From: Pseudomonadota bacterium | Lineage (GTDB): Bacteria; Pseudomonadota; Alphaproteobacteria; Rhizobiales; Xanthobacteraceae | Length of the DNA: 12,733 nt | NCBI GenBank assembly: GCA_021779635.1 | Contig: JAJYAH010000118.1 | Location: forward strand, 1 to 12,733 | Direction: 5' to 3' | Part shown: piece after piece, positions 1-7,282 of the stretch | Layout: each line of letters opens with the position of its first letter | Numbering within the stretch: position 1 is the stretch's first letter | Made by a program: the position numbers and the translations under genes | The notes under the pieces: generated by a model | What the model was told of the DNA's origin: nothing | Seen by the model: only the letters and a program-made list of their open reading frames with translations | Databases searched by the model: none

Positions 1-1175
1 AAGGCTACGTTCCGGATTTCGACGCGACGATCGTCACGCGCATGCTGGACGCCGGCGCGGAAATTGCCGGCAAGGTCCATTGCGAGTCGTTCTGCATGTC
101 CGGCGGCAGCCATACCAATTCGACCGGTTCGGTGCATAACCCGCACAAGATGGGATATTCCGCCGGCGGGTCATCCTCCGGCAGCGCCGTGGTGGTCGCG
201 CTGGGCGAAGTCGATATGGCGATCGGGGGCGACCAGGGCGGTTCGATCCGGATGCCGTCCTCCTTCAGCGGCACCTACGGCATGAAACCGACCTGGGGCC
301 TCGTGCCCTATACCGGCATCATGCCGATCGAGATCTTCGTGGATCACACCGGGCCCATGACCGCAAACGTCGCGGACAACGCGTTGCTGCTCGAGGTGCT
401 GGCGGGCGACGATGGCTACGACCCGAGGATCAAGGCGCCGAAAGTGCAGGACTACACCAAGGCGCTTGGCCAGGGAGTCAAGGGGCTGAAGATCGGTATC
501 GTCAAGGAAGGTTTCGAGCAGGTTGGCGCCGAAGCTGCCGTGAGCGAGAGCGTCAAGGAGGCGGCGAAACGGCTCGCCAGTCTCGGGGCCAGCGTCGAAG
601 AAGTCTCCATTCCGATGCACATGCTGGCGCCCGCAATCTGGATGCCGATCGGAACCGAAGGCATGACCCAGACCATGATGTACGGCGATGGCTATGGTCT
701 CAGCCGCTCGGATCTCTATTCGACGTCGCTGATGGATTTTCATCGCGGCTGGCGCGGGCAGGCGGATTCACTGTCCGAGACCACCAAAATGTTGTTGATG
801 TTCGGCACCTATATCAACAACAATTTCGGTCCACGCTATTACGGCAAGGCCTTGAACATCTCCCGGCGACTGACCGCGGCTTACGACAAGGTGCTCGAGA
901 CCTACGACCTGCTGCTGATGCCGACGACGCCGATGAAGGCAACACCGCTGCCCGCTCCGGGAGCGAGCCGCGAGGAACAGATCGGGCGCGCGTTCGAGAT
1001 GATTACCAACACCGCGCCGTTCGATATCACGCACCATCCGGCGATGTCGTTGCCCTGTGGCATGGTGGACGGACTTCCGGTCGGCTTGATGCTGATCGGC
1101 CGGCATTTCGACGAGCCGACGATCTATCGCGCGGCGCACGCCTTCGAACAATCCGGCGACTGGAAGACCATGTAG
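1..1175 (+). CDS. Amidase-signature family hydrolase (5'-truncated by window edge)
   Basis: The reading frame is open from position 3 to a TAG at 1173-1175, so the gene begins upstream; the ATG at 42 is internal, because in-frame sequence with amidase character precedes it. Counted from that Met, the GGSSSGS stretch at residues 42-48 supplies the cis-serine (S44), and GGDQGGSIRMP carries the nucleophile serine (S68). Their 24-residue spacing is the family spacing. The catalytic lysine, normally about 75 residues before the cis-serine, must lie outside the window. GGDQGGSIR followed by GLVPYTG is the style of nitrile-hydratase-associated amidases (amide to carboxylate plus ammonia), and differs from the GatA subunit. 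It is cytoplasmic, with no signal seen in the visible part. It ends 35 bp before a complete ABC importer, suggesting the imported compound is its substrate. The amidase family is secure; the substrate is inference. Confidence 0.93.
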   Translation, partial: GYVPDFDATIVTRMLDAGAEIAGKVHCESFCMSGGSHTNSTGSVHNPHKMGYSAGGSSSGSAVVVALGEVDMAIGGDQGGSIRMPSSFSGTYGMKPTWGLVPYTGIMPIEIFVDHTGPMTANVADNALLLEVLAGDDGYDPRIKAPKVQDYTKALGQGVKGLKIGIVKEGFEQVGAEAAVSESVKEAAKRLASLGASVEEVSIPMHMLAPAIWMPIGTEGMTQTMMYGDGYGLSRSDLYSTSLMDFHRGWRGQADSLSETTKMLLMFGTYINNNFGPRYYGKALNISRRLTAAYDKVLETYDLLLMPTTPMKATPLPAPGASREEQIGRAFEMITNTAPFDITHHPAMSLPCGMVDGLPVGLMLIGRHFDEPTIYRAAHAFEQSGDWKTM

Positions 1176-1210
1176 ATAGCGGAAGGGTGCGGAGCTGCTG
1201 GTGATGCCGT

Positions 1211-2068
1211 ATGGATAATCTGATCGTCGCATTGTTCGAGATCATGAGTTTCGGCGCGATCGTCGTACTGGTCGTGCTCGGACTTGGCATCATCGCCAGC
1301 ATGATGGGCATCTTCAACTTCGCGCAAGGGGAGTTCGTTCTGCTCGGCGCCTATATCACTTACGTCGTGCATCAAGCTGGGGCGCCGGTGTGGGTCGGCA
1401 TGACGCTGGCCCCGTTCGCGGTCGGAGCCCTGGGATTCTTGCTGGAGCGGCTGGTGGTCAGACGATTCTACGCCGCGCCGATTGTCGCGATGCTAGGCAC
1501 CTATGCGCTTGGACTGATCATCCGGGAGATCGTTCGCGGTCTGATCGGCGGCCTGTATATCTCGATTCCGGAACCGATCGGTGGATCGGTCGGTTTCGGC
1601 GCCATGCAGTTTTCCTCGTGGCGGCTCGTCATCATCCTGATTACGGCATTGGTGATGGTGGGAAGCTATCTGCTTTTGTCGCGAACGGCGTTCGGCCTGC
1701 GAATACGCGCTTCATTGGAGAATCCAGCACTCGCCCGTGCATCGGGGATTTCGACCAACGCAATCTACGGTGTGACGTTTGCATTCGGCGCCGCCCTGGC
1801 TGGGCTTGCCGGGGCATTGATCGTGCCCGTGTTCTCGCTGTTCGCCGATCTCGGCCTTCGCTTTCTGATTCAGGGGTTCGTAGCCGTGATGGTCGGCGGC
1901 GTCGGCTCATTCGCAGGTCCCGTCGCTGGCGCCGGCGTGATCGGGACGCTTGCGGCCGCACTGCCCTGGGTGATCCCGCCGGTCATCGCCGATGTCCTCG
2001 TGTTCGTTCTCGCAATCGTCTTCATCAAGTTCCGGCCGCAAGGCCTCGTTTCAGGAAGAGGGGTTTAG
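1211..2068 (+). CDS. livH: HAAT-family ABC transporter permease, LivH/UrtB-like
   Basis: This 285-residue, very hydrophobic protein is of usual LivH length. Residues 26-48 (IIASMMGIFNFAQGEF region) match the conserved N-terminal G-x-x-N-x-A-x-G-x-F segment of branched-chain permeases. Residues 158-203 form the cytoplasmic loop that contacts the ATPase (RTAFGLRIRA onward), and GGVGSFAGPVAGA at 229-241 plus the FRPQGL ending at 274-279 are also family hallmarks. It should form one half of the inner-membrane channel with the LivM-like protein at 3349. The ATG at 1211 has only a weak, distant GGAG upstream (about 1191), so translation may depend on coupling to the amidase 35 bp upstream. Permease class is near certain; amide or urea rather than amino-acid transport is inferred from the binding protein and amidase. 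Confidence 0.95.
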   Translation: MDNLIVALFEIMSFGAIVVLVVLGLGIIASMMGIFNFAQGEFVLLGAYITYVVHQAGAPVWVGMTLAPFAVGALGFLLERLVVRRFYAAPIVAMLGTYALGLIIREIVRGLIGGLYISIPEPIGGSVGFGAMQFSSWRLVIILITALVMVGSYLLLSRTAFGLRIRASLENPALARASGISTNAIYGVTFAFGAALAGLAGALIVPVFSLFADLGLRFLIQGFVAVMVGGVGSFAGPVAGAGVIGTLAAALPWVIPPVIADVLVFVLAIVFIKFRPQGLVSGRGV

Positions 2069-2072
2069 TTCG

Positions 2073-3293
2073 ATGTCCAGTAACCGCAACCAAATGAACC
2101 GACGCCGTTTTATGTCCAATTTTGCCTTTGCCAGCACCGCGCTTGCGACCGGCGTCGGCAGTTGGGTGCTTCGTCCCGAATGGGCAAACGCGGCCGCCGA
2201 CCCCATCAAGGTCGGCATCGCCACCGATTTGACCGGTCCGATCGGCTACGCCGGCAACGCCGACGCCAATGTCGCGAAAATGGTCGTGAAAGAGATCAAC
2301 GATGCGGGCGGGTTGCTGGGGCGGCCGCTGGAATTGTTCATCGAGGACACCGCATCGAACGAGTCGGTAGCTGTCGGCAACGTCCGCAAGCTGATCCAGC
2401 GCGACAAGGTCGACCTTGTGCTCGGCGGCATCACCAGTTCAATGCGCAACGCCATCAAGGACGTGATCGTCGCACGCGGCAAGACATTGTACATCTATCC
2501 GCAACTTTACGAGGGCAAGGAATGCACGCCCGATCTGTTCTGCACCGGTCCGACACCTGCGCAGCAGTGCGACGAATTCATTCCCTGGTTGATCAAGAAC
2601 GGCGGCAAGAAATTTGCGTTGCCCAGCGCCAACTATGTCTGGCCGCATACGCTGAACGTCTATGCCAGGAAGGTGATCGAGGCCAATGGCGGCGAAGTAA
2701 TATTTGAGGAATACTATCCACTCGACCAGATCGATTTCAGCGCGACGGTAAACCGGATCATCTCCAACAAGGTGGACGTGGTTTTCAACACCGTCATTCC
2801 ACCGGGTGTAGGGCCGTTCTTCAAGCAGCTCTATGAGGCCGGATTCTTGAAAAGCGGCGGCCGGCTGGCCTGTGTTTATTACGACGAGAACACGCTGAAT
2901 ATCAATCAGCCGGCCGAGATCGAGGGACTTGCGAGTTGCCTCGATTATTTCAAGGCACTCACGCCGGAAGATCCGTTCAGCGCGAAGCTGCAGGCGACCT
3001 ACGACAAGGAGTTTCCGGGCAAGTTCCTTTTCGCGGCGGGAAGTGCTGCAACCGGCACCTATCGCGGGCTCAAGCTGTGGGAAGCGGCGGTCAAGGAGGC
3101 GGGCAAGGTTGACCGTGACGCCGTTGCCGCTGCGCTGGACCATGCCAAGATCGCTGAAGGCCCCGGAGGGCCGGCCGAAATGGTTCCCGGGAAGCGGCAT
3201 TGCAAAATGAAGATGTACACGGCCGTTGCCAAGGGCGGCAATTACGAGATTGTCGCGCGTAGCGCCGGCCTGGTCGATCCCAAGGAATGCTGA
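2073..3293 (+). CDS. Periplasmic substrate-binding protein, UrtA/AmiC-like, with Tat-type signal
   Basis: The chosen ATG at 2073 gives 406 residues and lies 4 bp after the livH stop, with AGGAAGAGG at 2053-2061 as a possible ribosome-binding site; ATG 2094 is an alternative. The N-terminus has an NRRRFM motif (residues 9-14) before a hydrophobic stretch and a likely ANA cleavage site at 38-40, typical of a Tat signal peptide. The mature part begins DPIKVGIATDLTGPIGYAG, the type I periplasmic-binding fold of LivJ/UrtA proteins. LYEGKECTPDLFCTGPTPAQQ from 145 and the C-terminal GPGGP...MYTAV region recall the UrtA/AmiC/FmdD branch (urea and short-chain amides) more than LivJ. It presumably captures ligand in the periplasm and hands it to the permeases at 1211 and 3349. 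Fold and role are well supported; ligand is not. Confidence 0.93.
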   Translation: MSSNRNQMNRRRFMSNFAFASTALATGVGSWVLRPEWANAAADPIKVGIATDLTGPIGYAGNADANVAKMVVKEINDAGGLLGRPLELFIEDTASNESVAVGNVRKLIQRDKVDLVLGGITSSMRNAIKDVIVARGKTLYIYPQLYEGKECTPDLFCTGPTPAQQCDEFIPWLIKNGGKKFALPSANYVWPHTLNVYARKVIEANGGEVIFEEYYPLDQIDFSATVNRIISNKVDVVFNTVIPPGVGPFFKQLYEAGFLKSGGRLACVYYDENTLNINQPAEIEGLASCLDYFKALTPEDPFSAKLQATYDKEFPGKFLFAAGSAATGTYRGLKLWEAAVKEAGKVDRDAVAAALDHAKIAEGPGGPAEMVPGKRHCKMKMYTAVAKGGNYEIVARSAGLVDPKEC

Positions 3294-3348
3294 GCGTATC
3301 GCTGCGGCGACAATCCTGGTGTGATATCTGGAGCGTGCTGGCAACTTG

Positions 3349-4398
3349 ATGACAGAAACGACGCCGCCCGCCCTGAGGCTTCCCATCAGTATTGATCGCT
3401 CGCGCCGGTGGCGATTGCTGCCAGTCATGGAAATCGTGGTGCTCGCGATCGGCGCCCTGCTGCCGCTCGTGCTTCAGGATTATCTGACTATCTACGCCAC
3501 GCGCGTCTTGATCCTGTGTCTGTTCGCGCTCTCGTTCGATCTGGTGTGGGGATACGCCGGGATCATGAGCTTCGGGCAGGCGGTGTTCTTTGGCTCGGCC
3601 GGATACGGCGTGGCGCTGATCGCCCGGGATATCGGCGTGACGTCCATGCTTGTCATATTGCCGGCCGGAATATTGATCGGGTTCACATTCGCGTTGCTGC
3701 TGGGCGGTTTCCTGCTGCTGGGAAGGCATCAATCCAGCGTCATCTTCGTTTCTCTGGGCACGCTCACCGGGTCGTATGCCTTCGATCGGCTGGCGCGGGG
3801 CTGGTATTATCTCGGTGGCCAGAACGGTATCCCGTCGATCCCGTCCATGAGTCTGGGCAGTTACGACCTGGACGAGGGCCTGGTGTTCTATTATTTCGCA
3901 CTGGGAATTCTCGTGCTCGTCTATCTCTTGTGCCGCTTCCTGGTAGGATCGCAGTTCGGATTGGCCCTGGCAGGGCTACGCGAGAACGAGCAGCGCATCA
4001 CATTTTTTGGCTACCGTGTGCAGCGCCTCAAGGCGATCATCTTTTCGTTTGCTGGCGCCATCGCGGGGCTTGCCGGCAGCCTTTATGCTTTTCACGAGGG
4101 CTTTGTCTGGCCGAACATGCTGGGCGTGGTGATGTCCACGCAAGTCGTGCTGTATGTCCTGTTCGGCGGCTCCGGAACCTTGATCGGGGCGGTGATCGGC
4201 GCCATCGTCATCGAGGCGGTCAGCTTCTGGCTCTCGAACAGCTACCAGGACATCTGGCCGATCATTCTCGGCGTGCTGCTGCTGCTGGTTATTCTGTTTC
4301 GCCCCGCCGGGCTGATCAGCCTGATCGTCAGCGAGCGCGAGCGGATGGGCGATTTCGGTCGTCCGCCGAAGAAGGAGAGACATCATGGCTCTTCTTGA
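3349..4398 (+). CDS. livM: HAAT-family ABC transporter permease, LivM/UrtC-like
   Basis: This 349-residue multi-pass membrane protein starts at ATG 3349; the adjacent TTG at 3346 is a less likely start. LivM-type features in order are the GYAGIMSFGQAVFFGSAGYG segment at 68-87, GGQNGIPSIP at 156-165, the ATPase-contact loop GLRENEQRITFFGYRVQRLK at 209-228, FGGSGTLIGAVIGA at 272-285 and LFRPAGL at 316-322. It has the longer N-terminal part usual in LivM compared with LivH. A 55-bp gap separates it from the binding protein, the longest within the transporter genes, with GGAG at 3330-3333 as a weak ribosome-binding site. Its 3' end overlaps the next ATPase gene by 14 bp. It should pair with the LivH-like protein to form the translocation pore. 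Confidence 0.95.
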   Translation: MTETTPPALRLPISIDRSRRWRLLPVMEIVVLAIGALLPLVLQDYLTIYATRVLILCLFALSFDLVWGYAGIMSFGQAVFFGSAGYGVALIARDIGVTSMLVILPAGILIGFTFALLLGGFLLLGRHQSSVIFVSLGTLTGSYAFDRLARGWYYLGGQNGIPSIPSMSLGSYDLDEGLVFYYFALGILVLVYLLCRFLVGSQFGLALAGLRENEQRITFFGYRVQRLKAIIFSFAGAIAGLAGSLYAFHEGFVWPNMLGVVMSTQVVLYVLFGGSGTLIGAVIGAIVIEAVSFWLSNSYQDIWPIILGVLLLLVILFRPAGLISLIVSERERMGDFGRPPKKERHHGSS

Positions 4399-5119
4399 GG
4401 CACGCGGGATCTCCAAGATATTCGGCAAATTGACGGCCTTGAATGGCGCCGAACTCACCGTCGAGGAAAACGAATTCCACGGCCTGATCGGACCGAACGG
4501 TTCCGGCAAGAGCACACTGATGAAATGCGTGGCCGGCGCCGAAGTTCCTACCGCGGGCACGGTAACCTTTGGCGGCCGCGATATTACACAAGCTCCTCCC
4601 GCGGAGCGCGCCCGCGCCGGCATGAGCCTCAAATTCCAGATCACCAGCGTGCTGCCGGCATTGACGTTGTACGACAATATTCTGCTGGCGCTGCAGGCCC
4701 AGACTTCGCTGCCCAGCCTTTTGTTCTCCCGGACGAGAGGCATCCTGCACGATCGTGTCATGGCCATGCTCGAGCAATTCCGCCTGGTGAATCAAGCTGC
4801 AGAGCCAGCGTCCGCGCTCTCTCATGGTCAGCAGCAATGGCTGGAAATCGCCATGGCGCTGGCGCCGCAGCCCAAGCTGTTGCTGCTCGACGAGCCGACC
4901 GGCGGCATGAGCCTGGAAGAAAGGCGGGTCACCGGCGAACTGCTGCAGCCGATCAAGAAGCGCTGCTCGCTCGTCATCGTCGAGCATGATCTCGATTTTA
5001 TTCGCGACATTTGCGATCGGCTGACGGTGCTCGATCAAGGCAGCGTGCTCGACTGCGGTTCGGTCCGGCACATTCAGTCAAGCCCCAAGGTCCAGGAGGT
5101 CTATCTCCGCCGTGCCTGA
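4385..5119 (+). CDS. livG: HAAT-family ABC transporter ATPase, LivG/UrtD-like
   Basis: This 244-residue cytoplasmic ATPase has a complete nucleotide-binding set: Walker A GPNGSGKST at 36-44, Q-loop Q85, signature LSHGQ at 145-149, Walker B LLLLDE at 165-170 and switch histidine H201. The LSHGQQQWLEIAMAL signature and the following PTGGM resemble UrtD (LxHGQKQWLEI) more than classical LivG, which has LSYGxQRRLEIARAL. This agrees with the UrtA-like binding protein. The ATG at 4385 has a strong AAGGAG at 4372-4377 with 7-nt spacing and overlaps the livM-like gene by 14 bp. The 3' end overlaps the next ATPase gene by 8 bp. It powers the importer as a heterodimer with the protein at 5112. Confidence 0.96.
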   Translation: MALLEARGISKIFGKLTALNGAELTVEENEFHGLIGPNGSGKSTLMKCVAGAEVPTAGTVTFGGRDITQAPPAERARAGMSLKFQITSVLPALTLYDNILLALQAQTSLPSLLFSRTRGILHDRVMAMLEQFRLVNQAAEPASALSHGQQQWLEIAMALAPQPKLLLLDEPTGGMSLEERRVTGELLQPIKKRCSLVIVEHDLDFIRDICDRLTVLDQGSVLDCGSVRHIQSSPKVQEVYLRRA

Positions 5120-5813
5120 CGACAAATACCTCGACATCCGGAATCTCGATGCCGGTTATGGCCGTAGCCAGGTCCTGTTCGGCATCAACATGACCGTGCC
5201 TTGGCGCGGCGGTGTCGCGATCCTTGGCCGCAACGGCGCCGGCAAGACCACGTTGATGAAGGCCATCATCGGAGAGTTGCCGTTACTGGGCGGGTCCGTG
5301 ACTTTGGACAGCCGCGATGTCAGTCGGCTGCCGACCGAGCAGCGCATTCGCCTGGGGTTCGGATACGTTCCGCAGGAGCATTCCGTATTCGGGCGGCTTT
5401 CGGTGCGGGACAATCTTGCGGTAGGGGCGCTTGCAAATCGTGACAGTCAAGCGGTTAATCGAATCTTGGAAATATTTCCGAAACTCGGCCAGAGGATGGA
5501 CCAGGTAGCGGGCACCTTATCGGGCGGAGAGCGCAAGATGCTCGCGATCGGACGTGCACTACTGTCGGACCCGCGGGTGCTGCTGCTGGATGAGCCGACG
5601 GAAGGCGTCTGGATTGGTGTCATCGAGGAAATTACCGAGCGGTTGATCGTGCTGGCGAAAGAGATCGCCGTCGTCATCGTCGAGCAGCATCTTGAGCTTG
5701 CTCTGCGGGTTGCCAGTCACGCCTATGTGCTGGACCGTGGCACGGTTGCGCTGACGGGATCGGCGCAGGACGTTCGTACCGATCCAAAACTGTTGCAATA
5801 TCTCGCGCCTTGA
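5112..5813 (+). CDS. livF: HAAT-family ABC transporter ATPase, LivF/UrtE-like
   Basis: This 233-residue ATPase starts at GTG 5112, overlapping the preceding gene by 8 bp, with AGGAGG at 5094-5099 12 nt upstream. It carries Walker A GRNGAGKTT at 39-47, Q-loop Q88 in YVPQE, signature LSGGE at 136-140, Walker B VLLLDE at 156-161 and switch histidine H193 in EQH. DEPTEG after Walker B is a LivF/UrtE trait. The next residues, VWIGVIEEI, differ from the usual IQPSII, a small D-loop oddity. It is the last gene of the amidase-transporter string; downstream the opposite strand is coded. Together with the 4385 protein it forms the ATPase pair of the importer. Confidence 0.95.
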   Translation: MPDDKYLDIRNLDAGYGRSQVLFGINMTVPWRGGVAILGRNGAGKTTLMKAIIGELPLLGGSVTLDSRDVSRLPTEQRIRLGFGYVPQEHSVFGRLSVRDNLAVGALANRDSQAVNRILEIFPKLGQRMDQVAGTLSGGERKMLAIGRALLSDPRVLLLDEPTEGVWIGVIEEITERLIVLAKEIAVVIVEQHLELALRVASHAYVLDRGTVALTGSAQDVRTDPKLLQYLAP

Positions 5814-5836
5814 GGCCTTCGAACTGGCGCAAGGCG
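5806..5836 (+). terminator. Possible weak hairpin at the end of the ABC operon
   Basis: CGCCTTG at 5806-5812 and CAAGGCG at 5830-5836 are perfect 7-bp inverted arms around a 17-nt loop, spanning the livF-like stop codon. A second small GGCGG/CCGCC pairing (5833-5837 with 5851-5855) overlaps it. No T-run follows, so this is not a classical intrinsic terminator. It may act with Rho or stabilise the mRNA 3' end. The rest of the 168-bp gap to the convergent regulator (5814-5981) shows nothing I can name. Confidence 0.25.
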
Positions 5837-5981
5837 GGTATTCCCGATGTCCGCCGTCGGGCCATAACGCGTGTCAGCGGTGAGTTTGTTCCGAACACCG
5901 GTCTGTCTTTCGCGGGCGCTTTCTGGATGCGACGTGACTGAAGCGGACCTGCGCAGCGGAACCGATACTCGTGCAGAGCCG

Positions 5982-6677
5982 TCAGGCGTCGACGGCCGCA
6001 TCGGCTTCGGCCGATGCGAGGATTCGGAGCGCGACCTTGGCGGCCTCTTCAATATGCTTCACGCACGAAGCCTCGGCGCGGTCGGGATCGCCTTCCCGGA
6101 TGGCATCGTGTATCGCTTTGATCTCGGCCACGCTGCTTTTGAGGCGGCCCTTTGAAGTCATGGACGTGAGCCGCAAAAGGGTGATGCGATTGTGCATCGT
6201 GGTCAGCATCTGTTCGATGAACGTATTGCCGCCGCCGCGCGTCAGCGCGGAATAGAACTCGGTCTTGGCCTTGATGAGTTCGGCTCGGTCGTCGGACTTG
6301 GCGGCTTGAACGAAGTGCTTCACGGCCACGCCAAGATCGCGCAGATCCTCCGGCGCGCGTCGTCTGGCGAATTCCCGCCCGGCGTGCCCCTCCAGAAGAG
6401 CGCGAACCGCATATAGCTGCCGTGCCTCGTCGAGCGAAATTGTGCTTACCGATGGACCGCCGTGGGGAATTGTAGTGACCAGGCCTTCGGCCTCAAGCTG
6501 CCGCAGCGCTTCCCGGATCGATGTTCGGCCGACGCCGGTCAGTTCGCATAATTCGCGTTCGATCAGCCGTTGTCCCGGCTTGAACCGACCCATCGCGATC
6601 GCGGATCGCAGCTTGTCCTCGACCAGCAGCCGCAAGGTTGCGGATTTTCGGACGATCTGGAGTTCGATGCTGGACAT
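5982..6677 (-). CDS. GntR-family transcriptional regulator, FCD (FadR/VanR) subfamily
   Basis: This 231-residue protein has a GntR winged helix at about residues 15-78 (PGQRLIERELCELTGVGRTS, then IREALRQLEAEGLV) and an all-helical FCD ligand domain at about 85-220. The ATG at 6677 has AGGAAC (6685-6690, minus strand) 7 nt upstream. In the FCD domain, the usual D-x3-H metal-site motif is replaced around KTEFY at 138-142, while H190 and H208 in the two later conserved positions remain; metal or ligand binding may therefore differ. It is divergent from the decarboxylase-family operon at 6869, and the 191-bp spacer holds two GTC/GAC inverted repeats, so it probably represses that operon and itself until an acid effector binds. 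Family is secure; effector and target are inference. Confidence 0.92.
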   Translation of the reverse strand: MSSIELQIVRKSATLRLLVEDKLRSAIAMGRFKPGQRLIERELCELTGVGRTSIREALRQLEAEGLVTTIPHGGPSVSTISLDEARQLYAVRALLEGHAGREFARRRAPEDLRDLGVAVKHFVQAAKSDDRAELIKAKTEFYSALTRGGGNTFIEQMLTTMHNRITLLRLTSMTSKGRLKSSVAEIKAIHDAIREGDPDRAEASCVKHIEEAAKVALRILASAEADAAVDA

Positions 6678-6692
6678 ATGGAATGTTCCTTA

Positions 6693-6711
6693 TTGACAGA
6701 CAATCTGTCAA
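6693..6711. promoter_or_regulatory. Inverted repeat O1, likely autoregulatory operator of the FCD GntR gene
   Basis: TTGACAGA and TCTGTCAA are perfect 8-bp inverted arms separated by CAA. The GTC/GAC half-sites are typical of FCD-GntR operators. It ends 2 bp before the minus-strand ribosome-binding site of the regulator, so a bound dimer should hinder regulator expression. It shares the 8-mer CAGACAAT (6697-6704) with the second repeat at 6808-6828. Confidence 0.6.
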
Positions 6712-6807
6712 GCGGTGGTAGTTCTGAAGGCGAAGACATTGGCCGCACTTACCGCTTTTTTGCTCATCAGGCTTGCGCCGCCGAAGCCCATCCCCGGCGC
6801 GGCTTGG

Positions 6808-6836
6808 ATTGTCAGACTATCAGACAATGATATGAT
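6808..6836 (+). promoter_or_regulatory. Promoter with embedded operator O2 for the CMD/dehydrogenase operon
   Basis: A sigma70-like promoter can be read: TTGTCA at 6809-6814 (5/6 to TTGACA), a 16-bp spacer and TATGAT at 6831-6836 (5/6 to TATAAT). A 21-bp imperfect palindrome, arms ATTGTC (6808-6813) and GACAAT (6823-6828), begins at the -35 box and fills most of the spacer. A regulator bound there would exclude RNA polymerase, the classic repressor layout. Transcription would start near 6843, ahead of the ribosome-binding site at 6858-6862. Confidence 0.6.
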
Positions 6837-6868
6837 GATGCCGATCGTCACTTCACTGGGAGAATAAC

Positions 6869-7282
6869 ATGAGCAGCGAAAGCAGACATTTCAAAGAGGG
6901 TCTCGCCGCTCGGCGAGAGGTGCTTGGCGCGGAATATGTCGACAGCAGCCTTGCCAAGGCCGACGATTTTATGATGGCGTTTCAGCACATCACCACCGAA
7001 TGGTGCTGGGGCTACGCGTGGACCCGTCCTGGCCTGGACCGGAAAACGCGAAGCATGTTGAATCTGGCGATGCTGACGGCATTAAAGGCTCCCCACGAGA
7101 TCAAGCTTCACGTCAAGGGAGCGCTGACCAACGGTGTCACCGTGGACGAGATCAAGGAGATTTTGCTGCACGCAACCGTATATTCCGGCATTCCGGCGGG
7201 ACTCGAGGCCTTCAAGGCCGCGCATGAAGTGCTGGTCGCGGAGGGGGCCTTGAAAGGCAAGCCCGGCGGGTCGGCTAGATGA
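6869..7282 (+). CDS. Carboxymuconolactone decarboxylase (CMD) family protein, PcaC-like
   Basis: This 137-residue protein is the usual length of single-domain CMD proteins. The core carries LDRKTRSMLNLAMLTAL at 56-72, then HEIKLHVKGALTNG at 76-89 with E77 and H81, and EILLHATVYSGIP at 97-109 with H101, all as in PcaC (4-carboxymuconolactone decarboxylase of the beta-ketoadipate pathway). It lacks the CxxC pair of AhpD-type peroxidase relatives. The ATG at 6869 has GGGAG (6858-6862) with 6-nt spacing. It overlaps the downstream dehydrogenase by 4 bp (ATGA), so the two are translationally coupled. No other beta-ketoadipate gene is present, so it may act on another lactone or beta-keto acid. Family is certain; true PcaC activity is not. 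Confidence 0.92.
   Translation: MSSESRHFKEGLAARREVLGAEYVDSSLAKADDFMMAFQHITTEWCWGYAWTRPGLDRKTRSMLNLAMLTALKAPHEIKLHVKGALTNGVTVDEIKEILLHATVYSGIPAGLEAFKAAHEVLVAEGALKGKPGGSAR

Noticed and set aside
1992..2072. Upstream extension of the binding-protein frame to an ATG at 1992
   Set aside because: It overlaps the end of the livH-like gene by 77 bp, adds a Ser-rich run (SSCSFSQSSSSSSGRK) ahead of the signal peptide, and the ATG at 2073 has its own purine-rich site and places the RR motif near the N-terminus.
3346..3348. TTG as start of the livM-like gene
   Set aside because: It directly precedes ATG 3349, adds one residue only, and ATG is the stronger start.
2439..3428. Long minus-strand open frame opposite the binding-protein gene
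   Set aside because: Its translation has no recognisable family motifs and lies antisense to a clear gene; long antisense frames are common in GC-rich DNA.
3408..4433. Long plus-strand frame of about 340 codons within the livM-like gene
   Set aside because: It is out of frame with the membrane protein, Arg/Gly/Ala-rich and without domain motifs; a frame shadow.
4328..5071. Minus-strand frame opposite the LivG/UrtD-like ATPase
   Set aside because: Arg/Gln/His-rich translation with no domain; the plus strand carries a full set of ABC ATPase motifs.
6693..6698. TTGACA inside O1 as a -35 box for the decarboxylase-family operon
   Set aside because: No acceptable -10 box lies 15-19 bp downstream on the plus strand, whereas the pair at 6809/6831 fits well.
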